Below are positions 55,719-64,000 of a stretch of 64,000 nucleotides of DNA, piece after piece. The position numbers and the translations under genes were made by a program. The stretch's first letter is position 1. Each line of letters opens with the position of its first letter. A model generated the notes under the pieces. The model did not search any database. It saw nothing but the letters and a program-made list of their open reading frames with translations, and had not been told where the DNA came from. The stretch covers positions 186,001-250,000 of the forward strand of contig NZ_JAALLS010000001.1 of NCBI RefSeq assembly GCF_011059105.1, in the 5' to 3' direction. The DNA is from Fodinibius halophilus (GTDB lineage Bacteria; Bacteroidota; Rhodothermia; Balneolales; Balneolaceae).

Positions 55719-56645
55719 TCAGTTTCTGTATATCAAAAAACTGTCATTTTTTTTCTTATAGATCAAACCTTTCGCTCGACATATATCTTTAATTGCCATT
55801 TCAGCTGTCTCGATGTCAGAGAGATAGATCGTGATTTTGTCATTTGAAATATTTGGATGATAGTTAATCTTCACATCAAAACGCCGTTGAATTTCTTTGA
55901 ATATTGATGACAAATGTTGATTCTCAAATGCAAAACTGTCTTGTTGCCATGCCAGCGCTTTTGTTGGATCAACCGGGCGTGGAGCAACAGGAGAGGGATG
56001 ATTATTGGAAATCCAGCTTTGTTTTCCGGGGTGCAATGTTACCGAATTATTGGTTCCCGTTGCTTGTAGCAGAACTTTGCCTTCTGATAAAAAAACCGAA
56101 GTCATATTATCCTTTTCGTTGGGCCAGTACCGGACATTAAATTTTGTGCCCAGCACTTCGACCGAGGCATTCCCTGTTACAACTCGAAAGGGATGTTCAC
56201 TTGATTTTATTTCAAAAAACGCTTCTCCTTTAAGGCGTACATTTCTACTCCACCAGTTAAAGAGGTGCGAGTAACTAAGTACAGAGCCGCTATTAAGATG
56301 AATGGTGCTGTTATCTGACATCTGTATCGTTTTTGTTTCGCCTGCAGGTACCTGAACCTTAACCGGCATCAACAGATATGCAATTCCTGTAGCGACCATT
56401 AAAAAAACGGCAGCAGCGGCATATGTGATAAAAGAGAACTGTGAGGCAGTACTTTCTTCAGATGCTATTTCTACCTTCACGTTCTTGTATGCCTTAGCGA
56501 GTTCAGTATCAGTGCATTGCACATGATGTGCAATATCTGCATTTTCCATGTCTGCCCAGAGTTGTGAGATATCTTCTCTCGTTTCTTCTTCGAACTCCTC
56601 CAGCGGACATCTAAATGTGGATGAAATCTCTCTATTCTTCTTCAT
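55719..56645 (-). CDS. FecR-family anti-sigma / signal-transfer protein
   Basis: With ATG at 56645 the protein has 308 residues and overlaps the sigma-factor gene by 14 bases; an earlier in-frame start at 56714 would add 23 residues inside that gene. It has an N-terminal cytoplasmic part, one membrane span (about 71-93) and a periplasmic FecR domain with IQMSDNSTIHLNSGSVLSYS near 108, followed by a C-terminal STN-like region (YLSDIETAEMAIKDICRAKG). It should hold the ECF sigma factor inactive until the receptor signals. Confidence 0.9.
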   Translation of the reverse strand: MKKNREISSTFRCPLEEFEEETREDISQLWADMENADIAHHVQCTDTELAKAYKNVKVEIASEESTASQFSFITYAAAAVFLMVATGIAYLLMPVKVQVPAGETKTIQMSDNSTIHLNSGSVLSYSHLFNWWSRNVRLKGEAFFEIKSSEHPFRVVTGNASVEVLGTKFNVRYWPNEKDNMTSVFLSEGKVLLQATGTNNSVTLHPGKQSWISNNHPSPVAPRPVDPTKALAWQQDSFAFENQHLSSIFKEIQRRFDVKINYHPNISNDKITIYLSDIETAEMAIKDICRAKGLIYKKKNDSFLIYRN

Positions 56646-57222
56646 AACGACTACCCTTTTTATTTTTTTTGTATAAATCCCATTTTTTGCGCAACGTTTT
56701 AAGGGCCGTAACAATATGATTATTTACGGTGCGTGGCGAAATATCCATAATTTCAGATATTTCTTCATGATCAAACCCCTCAAAACGGCTTAGTTGTATA
56801 GCTTCGCGCTGCCTACCAGGAAGTTGTTCAATAAATTTGATCATCTTTTTATTATAGTCTTCGGGTTCTGCAATTTTTGACAAAGTCTTACTTTCAACCT
56901 TTAACCGATTGTGATTTATATTTTCAATCGGGGTATGGTTATTGGTATCTCGAATATGATTTAATGCTCTGCTGCGTACTATTTGGTACAAATAAGATTT
57001 TAATGATTGTTGAGGATCGATATTGGTTCGAATTTCCCACAGTTTTACCATCGATTTTTGGACGACATCATGAGCGGCAGATTTCTTTTTGGTATATCGC
57101 CAGGCAAATTTTAGTAATTGTGGGTATACCTCATGGAAAAGCTCAGAAAAAGCTTCTTCATCAGAGGCACGAATCTGTTGGGCCCAGTCTTGAAATTTCT
57201 GATCAGTATTTTTAGATCCCAT
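56632..57222 (-). CDS. ECF-type RNA polymerase sigma factor (FecI-like)
   Basis: A 196-residue sigma-70 family factor with region 2 (about 20-90, SELFHEVYPQLLKFAWRYTK and the helix ending LYQIVRSRALNHIRD) and region 4 (about 130-185, LPGRQREAIQLSRFEG and the helix-turn-helix EISEIMDISPRTVNNHI). It is the first gene of a three-gene unit with fecR and the receptor, the usual trans-envelope signalling arrangement. The likely target promoter is its own. Confidence 0.93.
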   Translation of the reverse strand: MGSKNTDQKFQDWAQQIRASDEEAFSELFHEVYPQLLKFAWRYTKKKSAAHDVVQKSMVKLWEIRTNIDPQQSLKSYLYQIVRSRALNHIRDTNNHTPIENINHNRLKVESKTLSKIAEPEDYNKKMIKFIEQLPGRQREAIQLSRFEGFDHEEISEIMDISPRTVNNHIVTALKTLRKKWDLYKKNKKGSRYEEE

Positions 57223-57439
57223 TGATAACTCTTTTCCAGGTTCTGTTTATTATACACGTGCAAAGGGGAAGTATGACTATTTCTTGACCGGTTTTTGTTC
57301 TGAGTAATGCAAATAGCTCTTCTTTCTCTGTAGTGCAGAGAACTATTTCAACCGTTGCCGAAGTAGTGAATTTTGATAAACTCAGTCTATTCTAATTCCA
57401 ATCTATGAAACAGGGCAGTGAATTATGATAAGAAAAAAG

Positions 57440-58366
57440 CTAGCTAACAGCTTTAGAGATCCTATTCTGAAGTGCCCGGACTAATGGTTTTTGAAGCTGT
57501 TCAGCAGAAAAAGGTTCTATCAGAACTGTATGGAACCCATGAAAGTCGGCCTGTCGGAATCGGTCAAACAGTTCATGGGCCATCTCTCTAAAGTTGCCCT
57601 TGTAGTGCACAATATTTTCAGCTTTTAGGTTATCATATTGTGTATGCAACAAGTAGAGTGTTTCTTGGCTATCGAGGTCATCTTTTAGCCATTGAACAGT
57701 AGCATCAGGAGAATAATGGGTGTATTTGGTACCGGGACTGCGTGCCTCAGTATTAGCAGAAGGTTGGGAAGCCCGTTCCACTTTTTTTCCGGCTACCTTA
57801 GATATCTGTTCGGCACTAATTGCGCCGGGCCTGTAAATGCGAAAAGGTTCGGAAGAAACATCCAACACCGTTGATTCAAGACCGATATCTGTTTCGCCGG
57901 CAGCAATAACGGGGAATTTTTTGCCAAAATCTTCTTTGACGTGTTTAGGTTTGGTTGGGCTTGGCTTGCCCGAGGAGTTGGCGCTTGGGGCAACTAATGC
58001 ACCGGCCTGAGCAATAAGTTCTTGCGATAGCGGATGCCTGGGCCAGCGTATCGCTACGGTATCGAGTCCCCCGGTAAGGATATCAAGTACCTCTGGCTTT
58101 TTGTCAAAAATGAGGGTAAGCGGGCCGGGCCAAAAATGGGTCATTAGTTTTTCAGCTGCCGGCGGAACGGTTTGGGCAAAAGAATCTACCATAGTTCTGT
58201 TTGAGATATGTACAATCAGGGGATTGTCGGCCGGACGTCCTTTTTGCTCAAATACTTTTTGGATGGCCGAGGGATTCCAGGCATCGGCACCCAGCCCATA
58301 TACTGTTTCTGTTGGGAATGCTACAAGCTCTCCTCTTTCCAAGAGTTTCACATATCGACTAAGCAA
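57440..58366 (-). CDS. L-threonylcarbamoyladenylate synthase (Sua5/YwlC type)
   Basis: Makes the TC-AMP needed for t6A at position 37 of ANN-reading tRNAs. The YrdC domain (first about 190 residues) has LVAFPTETVYGLGADA, KGRPADNPL, VAIRWPRHPLS and APSANSSGKPSPT; a C-terminal Sua5 domain follows a linker with PGTKYTHYSPDA. The start is uncertain: GTG at 58402 would overlap mfd by 44 bases, while TTG at 58366 has AGAGG six bases upstream and overlaps by eight. I prefer the latter. Confidence 0.9.
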   Translation of the reverse strand: MLSRYVKLLERGELVAFPTETVYGLGADAWNPSAIQKVFEQKGRPADNPLIVHISNRTMVDSFAQTVPPAAEKLMTHFWPGPLTLIFDKKPEVLDILTGGLDTVAIRWPRHPLSQELIAQAGALVAPSANSSGKPSPTKPKHVKEDFGKKFPVIAAGETDIGLESTVLDVSSEPFRIYRPGAISAEQISKVAGKKVERASQPSANTEARSPGTKYTHYSPDATVQWLKDDLDSQETLYLLHTQYDNLKAENIVHYKGNFREMAHELFDRFRQADFHGFHTVLIEPFSAEQLQKPLVRALQNRISKAVS

Positions 58367-61300
58367 AACTGACCTCTTGTATTTCTGAAGCTGAAAGTTC
58401 ACTTAAAAATTCGGCAGCTGCCTCAAGATCCGGAATGTCATGAATGACAAAACGGACCCGATCATCTTTCTGGATGACTTTAAATCGTCCTTCTGCCTTT
58501 TTTTGTAATCTCTTTAACAATGCTTGGAAACGGTCTCCGTAAAACTCTTCTCCGAGGTCAGACTCGTGCTTGGGACAGCTCAACCACATACGATTCGAAC
58601 GAATGCGAACCTTTGTCATAAGTAGTTGAGAAGCATACAGTTTGATTACGGTAGAGGTGATAAGATTTTGAGCCGCTTCTGTAATAGGACCAAAGCGGTC
58701 TTTGACCTCCTCTTTCCAGTCTTTAATCTCTTCAAGCGACTCTGCTCCCGAGAGCTTTCTATACAGATTTAGACGTTCAACATTATCAGAGACATAATCT
58801 TTATCAAGCAGGGCAGGGCGGTCAAATTCGATCTGTGTCTCAGGAAGCTCCATTTCTACTTCTACATCATCAAACACATCGCTAAACTCCTGTTCTTTGA
58901 GCTCCCGCACCGCATCGTTGAGTATCTTTTGATATAAATCGAAGCCCAGATCATTAATGTAGCCACTCTGTTCGGCCCCCAATATATCGCCGGCGCCGCG
59001 AATATCCAGATCACGCATAGCAATATTAAATCCGGATCCAAGATCTGAAAACTCCTCAAGTGCCAATAATCGCTTTCGTGCCTCATCGGTCAACGACTTG
59101 ATATCCGGGGTAATCAGGTAGCAAAATGCTTTTCGGTTTGATCGGCCAACACGTCCTCTCAGCTGATGGAGCTCTGCCAAACCAAAACGGTCAGCACGAT
59201 TGATAATCATCGTATTTGCATTGGATATGTCGATGCCATTTTCAACAATATTTGTAGATAGGAGTACGTCGAACTTATGATCGTAGAAGTCCTCGATAAT
59301 ATTTTCGAGCTTACTGGAACTCATCTGTCCATGCGCGTATCGTACTCGAATATCGGGTACCAGCTTACGAACCATATTAGCTACCGCTTCAATATTTTTC
59401 ACTCTATTATGGATGAAAAACACCTGGCCGCCCCGAGAAACTTCCTGCATCAGAGCATCGCGTATCAGATCTTCGTCAAAGCTGTGAATTTCTGTTTGTA
59501 CGGGTTGGCGATTGGGAGGAGGGGTATTGATAATACTAAGGTCACGGGCTCCCATCAGCGAAAACTGTAGTGTTCGCGGAATGGGTGTAGCCGTGAGGGT
59601 AAGGACATCAACAGTAGCTCTGTACTCTTTGAGTTTCTCTTTGGTCTTAACGCCAAAGCGCTGTTCCTCATCAACAATAAGGAGGCCCAGATCATCGAAG
59701 TGAACATCTTTGGAGGTAAGGCGATGTGTGCCTACCAAGATATCGACCTTGCCTTCTTTGAGGCGTTTAAGTGTTTCTTTTTGCTCTTTTCGGCTTCGGA
59801 ATCGTGATATTACATCAACCGTAACGGGAAAGTCCTTCATTCGCTTGGCAAATGTTTTGTAGTGCTGGTCGGCCAATATCGTGGTGGGCACCAATACCGC
59901 AACTTGCTTATGGTCCATTACTGCTTTAAATGCGGCCCGCACAGCTACCTCTGTTTTACCGAACCCTACATCTCCGCATACCAATCGATCCATGGGGGTG
60001 TTGGCTTGCATATCGTTTTTAACTGCTTCAATGGTATCACGCTGATCAGGAGTTTCTTCAAATTCAAACCGGGCTTCCATCTCGGTTTGCCACGAATTAT
60101 CAGCTGAAAACTCAAAAGCGTCTTGCGACTTACGTTTGGCATAGAGCTTAATCAGGTCGCGGGCAATATCTTTAACTTTCTTTTTGGTCTCGGCCTTTTT
60201 CCGAGCCCAACGGCCGGATCCCAATTTGTCTATACGGGGTTTTGTTCCTTCTTTACCGGAATACTTCTGTATTTTATGAAGGTTAGAGACATTAACATAA
60301 AGCGTTGAGTTTTCTTTGTATCGCAACACTACCGATTCTTGCTCTACGCCCCGGACTTCGATTTTTTTGAAGCCGGCGAAAGTCCCGATGCCATAGTCTA
60401 CATGAACGACAAAGTCACCTACATTAAGATCTCGCAATTCTTTGACGGATAAACTGCTTTTGGCGCGTTTTTTCCTCGTTTTAGGACGATGGTAGCGGTT
60501 AAATATCTGATGGTCGGTATATACGGCCAATCCCTGTTCATTAAGGATAAATCCTTCATGGATGGTTTCAACCGAAAGATGGTACCGTAATTTTTCAGAG
60601 GGTTCCCCGAGTAGCTCTTCAAAGCGATCACGCTGTCCTTCATTGTCGCAAAGAATATAGGTATCAAAACTTTGCTTGCTTAAGCTTTGGATGTCTTCAC
60701 GTAAAAGTTTAATGCTCCCGTTAAAATCAGGTTGGGGACTGGCATCCAGGCGGTATTCCCAATCAACAGCTTCTTCTTCAGAAAAACCACCCAGAAAAAT
60801 TCGGGCATGACCTTTTATATGCTCTTGTAACTTCTCAGTGTTTACATACAGTTGTTCCGGGGGAAGATCGTTTCCAGTGGCCTTTTCACTATAAGCTTCT
60901 TCTGCTTTTTCGTACCGGTCTTCAATTTCACCCTCTACCAGAGATTGGTTTGCCAAAACAATAATGGCATCTTCATCGAAGTAGGAGAGTAAACTATGTT
61001 TATCATCTTGACTAAGGCCGGAGGCATCGGGTACAAAGCGGGCGGTATCTAAAAATGAAACAGACCGCTGCGAGTCGGGATCAAATTCGCGAATAGAGTC
61101 TACTTCATCCCCGAAGAATTCAAGCCGGATGGGATAATCACCGGAATAGGGATAGATATCGAGAATACCTCCGCGATGCGCAAATTCACCCGGATGATCT
61201 ACAAAGCTGACGGGGTCATAATCTTGATCGACCAGCTCTTCTTTTAGCTTTTGCAGGTCAACATCATCCCCGTTTTTAATGGTGATTGAGGCCTTGGAGA

Positions 61301-61703
61301 AATTATCGGGAGACACAATTTTTTCGAAAATGGCCGGTGCCGATGTTACTACAACAGATTTGTCATGGGTATTGATACTCTCTAATACCTCAGATCGCTG
61401 TACAACCGGCGTACTATCGGTAATCTGTTGTGCATCATATGGGTGATGCCCGGTAGGCGGAAAGTAACTAGCTTGTTCTAGCCCGATGGTATCCAAGTCG
61501 CCTTTCATGAATTCTGCTGATTCGGTGTCCGGATAAATAACAACCAGCTTGTCGTATTTCTGTGCCAGTTTAGCTACCAGAAGAGAAGGGGTAGAACCAA
61601 CAAAATGATTTAGAAATATTGCATTCTGTTTATCAATATTGTCGTATAGATCACGCCAGGGGAGCTGGGCAGAAAATGTTTTAAGAACAGACTGTAACGC
61701 CAT
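58359..61703 (-). CDS. mfd: Transcription-repair coupling factor
   Basis: A 1114-residue protein that removes stalled RNA polymerase and recruits UvrA. Domains in order: a UvrB-like N-terminal region (to about 350), the RNA-polymerase-interacting CarD-like domain (about 420-520, VGDFVVHVDYGIGTFAGF), the helicase motor with Walker A GDVGFGKTEVAVRA near 580 and DEEQRFGVKTKE, then the TRG motif region and the C-terminal TRCF domain (about 960-1080). It is slightly shorter than E. coli Mfd. The start is ATG at 61703. Confidence 0.96.
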   Translation of the reverse strand: MALQSVLKTFSAQLPWRDLYDNIDKQNAIFLNHFVGSTPSLLVAKLAQKYDKLVVIYPDTESAEFMKGDLDTIGLEQASYFPPTGHHPYDAQQITDSTPVVQRSEVLESINTHDKSVVVTSAPAIFEKIVSPDNFSKASITIKNGDDVDLQKLKEELVDQDYDPVSFVDHPGEFAHRGGILDIYPYSGDYPIRLEFFGDEVDSIREFDPDSQRSVSFLDTARFVPDASGLSQDDKHSLLSYFDEDAIIVLANQSLVEGEIEDRYEKAEEAYSEKATGNDLPPEQLYVNTEKLQEHIKGHARIFLGGFSEEEAVDWEYRLDASPQPDFNGSIKLLREDIQSLSKQSFDTYILCDNEGQRDRFEELLGEPSEKLRYHLSVETIHEGFILNEQGLAVYTDHQIFNRYHRPKTRKKRAKSSLSVKELRDLNVGDFVVHVDYGIGTFAGFKKIEVRGVEQESVVLRYKENSTLYVNVSNLHKIQKYSGKEGTKPRIDKLGSGRWARKKAETKKKVKDIARDLIKLYAKRKSQDAFEFSADNSWQTEMEARFEFEETPDQRDTIEAVKNDMQANTPMDRLVCGDVGFGKTEVAVRAAFKAVMDHKQVAVLVPTTILADQHYKTFAKRMKDFPVTVDVISRFRSRKEQKETLKRLKEGKVDILVGTHRLTSKDVHFDDLGLLIVDEEQRFGVKTKEKLKEYRATVDVLTLTATPIPRTLQFSLMGARDLSIINTPPPNRQPVQTEIHSFDEDLIRDALMQEVSRGGQVFFIHNRVKNIEAVANMVRKLVPDIRVRYAHGQMSSSKLENIIEDFYDHKFDVLLSTNIVENGIDISNANTMIINRADRFGLAELHQLRGRVGRSNRKAFCYLITPDIKSLTDEARKRLLALEEFSDLGSGFNIAMRDLDIRGAGDILGAEQSGYINDLGFDLYQKILNDAVRELKEQEFSDVFDDVEVEMELPETQIEFDRPALLDKDYVSDNVERLNLYRKLSGAESLEEIKDWKEEVKDRFGPITEAAQNLITSTVIKLYASQLLMTKVRIRSNRMWLSCPKHESDLGEEFYGDRFQALLKRLQKKAEGRFKVIQKDDRVRFVIHDIPDLEAAAEFLSELSASEIQEVSFA

Positions 61704-61761
61704 GAAAAAGAAGGAGGTTAAATTTGGAACTCATCAGAAATGCACATAACAAAAATAAGCA

Positions 61762-61792
61762 TTTAAACCGTTCTTTTATAGAACGGTTTAAA
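61762..61792 (-). terminator. Terminator after the BatA-like gene
   Basis: A perfect 13-base stem TTTAAACCGTTCT (61762-61774) and AGAACGGTTTAAA (61780-61792), read on the minus strand with a U-rich tail (TTATTTTTG). Confidence 0.8.
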
Positions 61793-61803
61793 CTCGCTTG
61801 TAA

Positions 61804-62796
61804 CTATTCTACAGCTTTTCGGAACAGGAACTGTTCTGAAACCATAGCAAGTATCAGCAACAGGATACCGGGCAGTAAAAATCGCGGATACAGATCTTGA
61901 TAATCGGTATAGATAATCTCTTCGATCTCCGATTTTTCCAGTTTATCAATTTTGGAGTAGATCTCTTCTAGTTTTTCAGTATCGGTAGCCCGGAAGTAAG
62001 CTCCACCGGTCATATTGGCGATTTTCTTGAGCATCTCTTCATCAATATTGACTTCAACATTCTGATAGCGATTGCCAAAAATGGGGTCATTTACCGGATA
62101 GGGGGCGGTACCGCGGGTACCTGCTCCAATGGTGTATACTTTTATGTCATAGGAGAGGGCAAGGTCTGCAGCGGTTACAGGATCTATTTCACCGGAGTTA
62201 TTTTGTCCGTCGGTAAGTAAGATAATGATTTTACTCTTAGCTTCACTTTTTTTTAGACGATTAACAGCGGTAGCAATACCCATTCCAATAGCAGTACCAT
62301 CTTCTACCACTCCCATCTCAACATCCCCAAGCAAACGCTTCAGTAAATCATAGTCGAGGGTAGGAGGGACCGTCGTAAAACTTTTACGGGCAAAAAGGAC
62401 GAGACCAATACGGTCAGAAATTCGCTGATTTATAAAATCTTCTGCAACATCTTTAGCCGCTTCAAGCCGGTTAGGTTTGAGGTCTTCGGCTTTCATAGAG
62501 GTCGAGATATCGAGTGTGAGTACAATATCAATACCTTCAGCGTTCTGCTCTACCGTGGTATTTTCATACTGTGGTCGGGCAATAGCAATTACAACAAGGG
62601 CAAAAGCGATCCATTGCAAGATAGGAGATATCCATACCCCGTATGAACGCCAATTACCCGAAAGGTTTTGCAAGCCCGAGGTGTCAGAGAAGGTTAAACT
62701 GGGCGTTTTTTGGGTCCATATTTTCCAAACATGGTAGGCAATAATGGGTATCAGAAGAAGTAGTAACCAAAGCCACTGTGGGTTATCCCAACTCAT
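61804..62796 (-). CDS. BatA-like von Willebrand factor type A membrane protein
   Basis: A 330-residue protein with a helix at 8-24, a second hydrophobic segment near 55-74, a vWA domain (about 88-270) and a final membrane helix near 307-326. The metal site is complete: DISTS (96-100), the threonine in VVEDGTAIG and TDGQNNSG near 190. Bat proteins of Bacteroidota are linked to aerotolerance and stress and work together with BatD-type partners. It overlaps the upstream BatD-like gene by four bases. Confidence 0.9.
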   Translation of the reverse strand: MSWDNPQWLWLLLLLIPIIAYHVWKIWTQKTPSLTFSDTSGLQNLSGNWRSYGVWISPILQWIAFALVVIAIARPQYENTTVEQNAEGIDIVLTLDISTSMKAEDLKPNRLEAAKDVAEDFINQRISDRIGLVLFARKSFTTVPPTLDYDLLKRLLGDVEMGVVEDGTAIGMGIATAVNRLKKSEAKSKIIILLTDGQNNSGEIDPVTAADLALSYDIKVYTIGAGTRGTAPYPVNDPIFGNRYQNVEVNIDEEMLKKIANMTGGAYFRATDTEKLEEIYSKIDKLEKSEIEEIIYTDYQDLYPRFLLPGILLLILAMVSEQFLFRKAVE

Positions 62797-63848
62797 GCTT
62801 TAACCTCCTTATGGTTTTGTTCTTCGTAAAACTGTTTTCGTTCAGTTTCTACCTGGGATTTATGCTTTCTGCGCATTTGCTCAATGCGAGGGCCATCAAC
62901 ATCTTGGGCACGTTCTAAGAAATTGTGTGCTTTCCGAAGTGCCCTCTTTGCCTGCTCGTTAGTAGGCTGAAATTTGGCAAACTTAACCATATCTGCTTCT
63001 TGGAGTACTGCACGGGTATCGGCAAGAAGGTCGTCATCTACCACACGTTTATGAAGGGCCCGTAACAGTTCACCGCTTGTAGATTCAAGGGCCGGAATCC
63101 GATACAGATCTTCATAATAGCGTCGAATGGCATCCCCAAGCCTGATGTAGAACGCTTTAAAGTCTTCATGTGAATCCAGCTTACTTTGTTCGAGTTCTTT
63201 TATCGCTTTTTCAAGCTGGATTAGAGGATTGACAAAGGTTTCTGGGCTAAATGTTTTAGGTTCTTTGGGCTCTTCAGTTTTACGTTTTTTCCAGTAATAG
63301 TGATAAAAGAGATATCCGGCTGCAATTAAAATAAGCAGTGCTAGAATATAGGGCCACCATGCTTCGGCAAAATCGAAAATAGGTTTAAGGGGGCGAAACT
63401 CCTGTTCGTCTTTTGCTAATACACTGTGGAAAGGTATCCGCACAGGATTGGTATAAAGGACCGTTGTATCTTGTTGTTGTATCAGGGTTACCGGTAAGGC
63501 AGGGATGGTGGTGTCAGCAGTGGCAAAAAATTGCAGTTTGTAAGAAACGCTATCCTTATAAGTAGTTATCTGATAATGCCGGCGTGATCGTATTTCAAAA
63601 CTGTCACCGAAATGGGATGAATCCGGAAATGCCAGTTGATCGTACTCCTTACTTCGATTGAGCGTCACAGAATAGTTGAAGGTGTCCCCAACCTGCAATG
63701 AATCAATTTTAACGAATTCACTTACCGTTTGCCCTCTGCCGTTATTGAAAACAAGAAGTAATAATAGCAGGGCCGGCAGAAAAAAGAATGTTTTAAACTT
63801 GGTTCTTATCACAGCTTGTTTGTAATGATTAGTCAGATACCTGAACAA
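62793..63848 (-). CDS. BatD-like / DUF4381-type membrane protein
   Basis: A protein of about 339-351 residues with a signal peptide (ending NNGRGQ), a beta-rich periplasmic part (about 40-160) and one membrane span (WWPYILALLILIAAGYLFYHYYW). A cytoplasmic helical part follows with RLGDAIRRYYEDLY and a repeated-helix C-terminus. It is a shorter relative of BatD or DUF4381 proteins found next to BatA. The start is uncertain: TTG at 63848, or GTG at 63812 that would place the signal peptide at the N-terminus. Its start-codon overlap with batA supports joint function. Confidence 0.75.
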   Translation of the reverse strand: MFRYLTNHYKQAVIRTKFKTFFFLPALLLLLLVFNNGRGQTVSEFVKIDSLQVGDTFNYSVTLNRSKEYDQLAFPDSSHFGDSFEIRSRRHYQITTYKDSVSYKLQFFATADTTIPALPVTLIQQQDTTVLYTNPVRIPFHSVLAKDEQEFRPLKPIFDFAEAWWPYILALLILIAAGYLFYHYYWKKRKTEEPKEPKTFSPETFVNPLIQLEKAIKELEQSKLDSHEDFKAFYIRLGDAIRRYYEDLYRIPALESTSGELLRALHKRVVDDDLLADTRAVLQEADMVKFAKFQPTNEQAKRALRKAHNFLERAQDVDGPRIEQMRRKHKSQVETERKQFYEEQNHKEVKA

Positions 63849-63974
63849 TAATTTTCGACTTTTATTGTGTTGGTCGTTTGTACCGGCGCTAAAAATAGAA
63901 AAAATCTTCCCATTCAGAAACAGTAACTCATAGCAATTTCACAAAGCGTATAATTTTAGATGTGCATTAATTTT

Positions 63975-64000
63975 ATGAAAATAGTATGTTGGGCGAGTAT
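63975..64000 (+). CDS. Possible start of a gene running off the right edge
   Basis: ATG at 63975 opens a frame (MKIVCWAS...) to the window end. It lies divergent from the BatD-like gene. Only eight codons are visible, so reality and function cannot be judged. Confidence 0.25.

Overview
The window is chromosomal DNA from a Gram-negative, moderately AT-rich bacterium of the Bacteroidota/Rhodothermota/Balneolota kind. The evidence is the TonB-dependent receptors (one with an adjoining FecI/FecR pair), lipoproteins with a lipobox, a menaquinone operon, bactofilin, a BatA/BatD-type pair, a Wzi-type surface protein and the A-rich, weak Shine-Dalgarno starts. A Balneolaceae-like marine or halophilic species is my best guess. 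It is an inference from gene content, not a measured placement.

Layout: 1-5717 is a vitamin B12 uptake and salvage locus: the 3' end of a BtuB-like receptor, a BtuG-like beta-propeller lipoprotein, cobU, cobT, cobS, an alpha-ribazole phosphatase and a DUF71 ATP-pyrophosphatase. It is followed at 6213-9812 by a B12-dependent class II ribonucleotide reductase whose upstream region carries DnaA-box-like sites. 9813-11430 is a junk-rich stretch with a BON protein, the broken tail of an FtsX/MacB permease beside half of a MITE-like repeat, and a small membrane protein. 11434-16274 (minus strand) is menF-menD-menH-menB. 16275-17336 holds a MITE-like element and a small DUF4290-like gene.

17337-25780 runs on the plus strand: a cysteine/cystathionine synthase, a DUF3467 protein, an M23 peptidase plus bactofilin, then ATP synthase genes atpZ, an atpI-like gene and atpBEFHAG (beta and epsilon subunits are absent), and tRNA-Ser(UGA). 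25888-40382 is an envelope region: TolC, an MlaC-like protein, glycosyltransferases, a Wzx-type flippase, a Wzi-type protein, a CDP-glycerol-type phosphotransferase, myo-inositol-phosphate synthase with an inositol-phosphate nucleotidyltransferase, a DUF3047 protein and an MMPL/RND transporter.

40647-50432 is mostly housekeeping: trkH-trkA, mgtE, thyA-folA, an HD phosphohydrolase, a thioesterase and an M42 peptidase. Inside it sits a palindrome-flanked DUF559 nuclease cassette with a partial duplication. 50524-64000 has an M1 peptidase, a FecI-FecR-TonB receptor signalling unit, a Sua5-type tRNA-modification enzyme, mfd and a BatA/BatD-type pair.

The themes that link genes are (a) B12 import, completion and consumption by NrdJ, with thyA, folA and an HD phosphohydrolase also in the window for dNTP supply; (b) a surface polymer or lipid region that may use activated inositol phosphate; and (c) small repeats and a nuclease cassette that have broken or duplicated neighbouring sequence. 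The least explained items are the DUF559 cassette, the DnaA-box cluster in front of nrdJ, the DUF71 member in the B12 operon and the inositol/CDP-polyol cluster.
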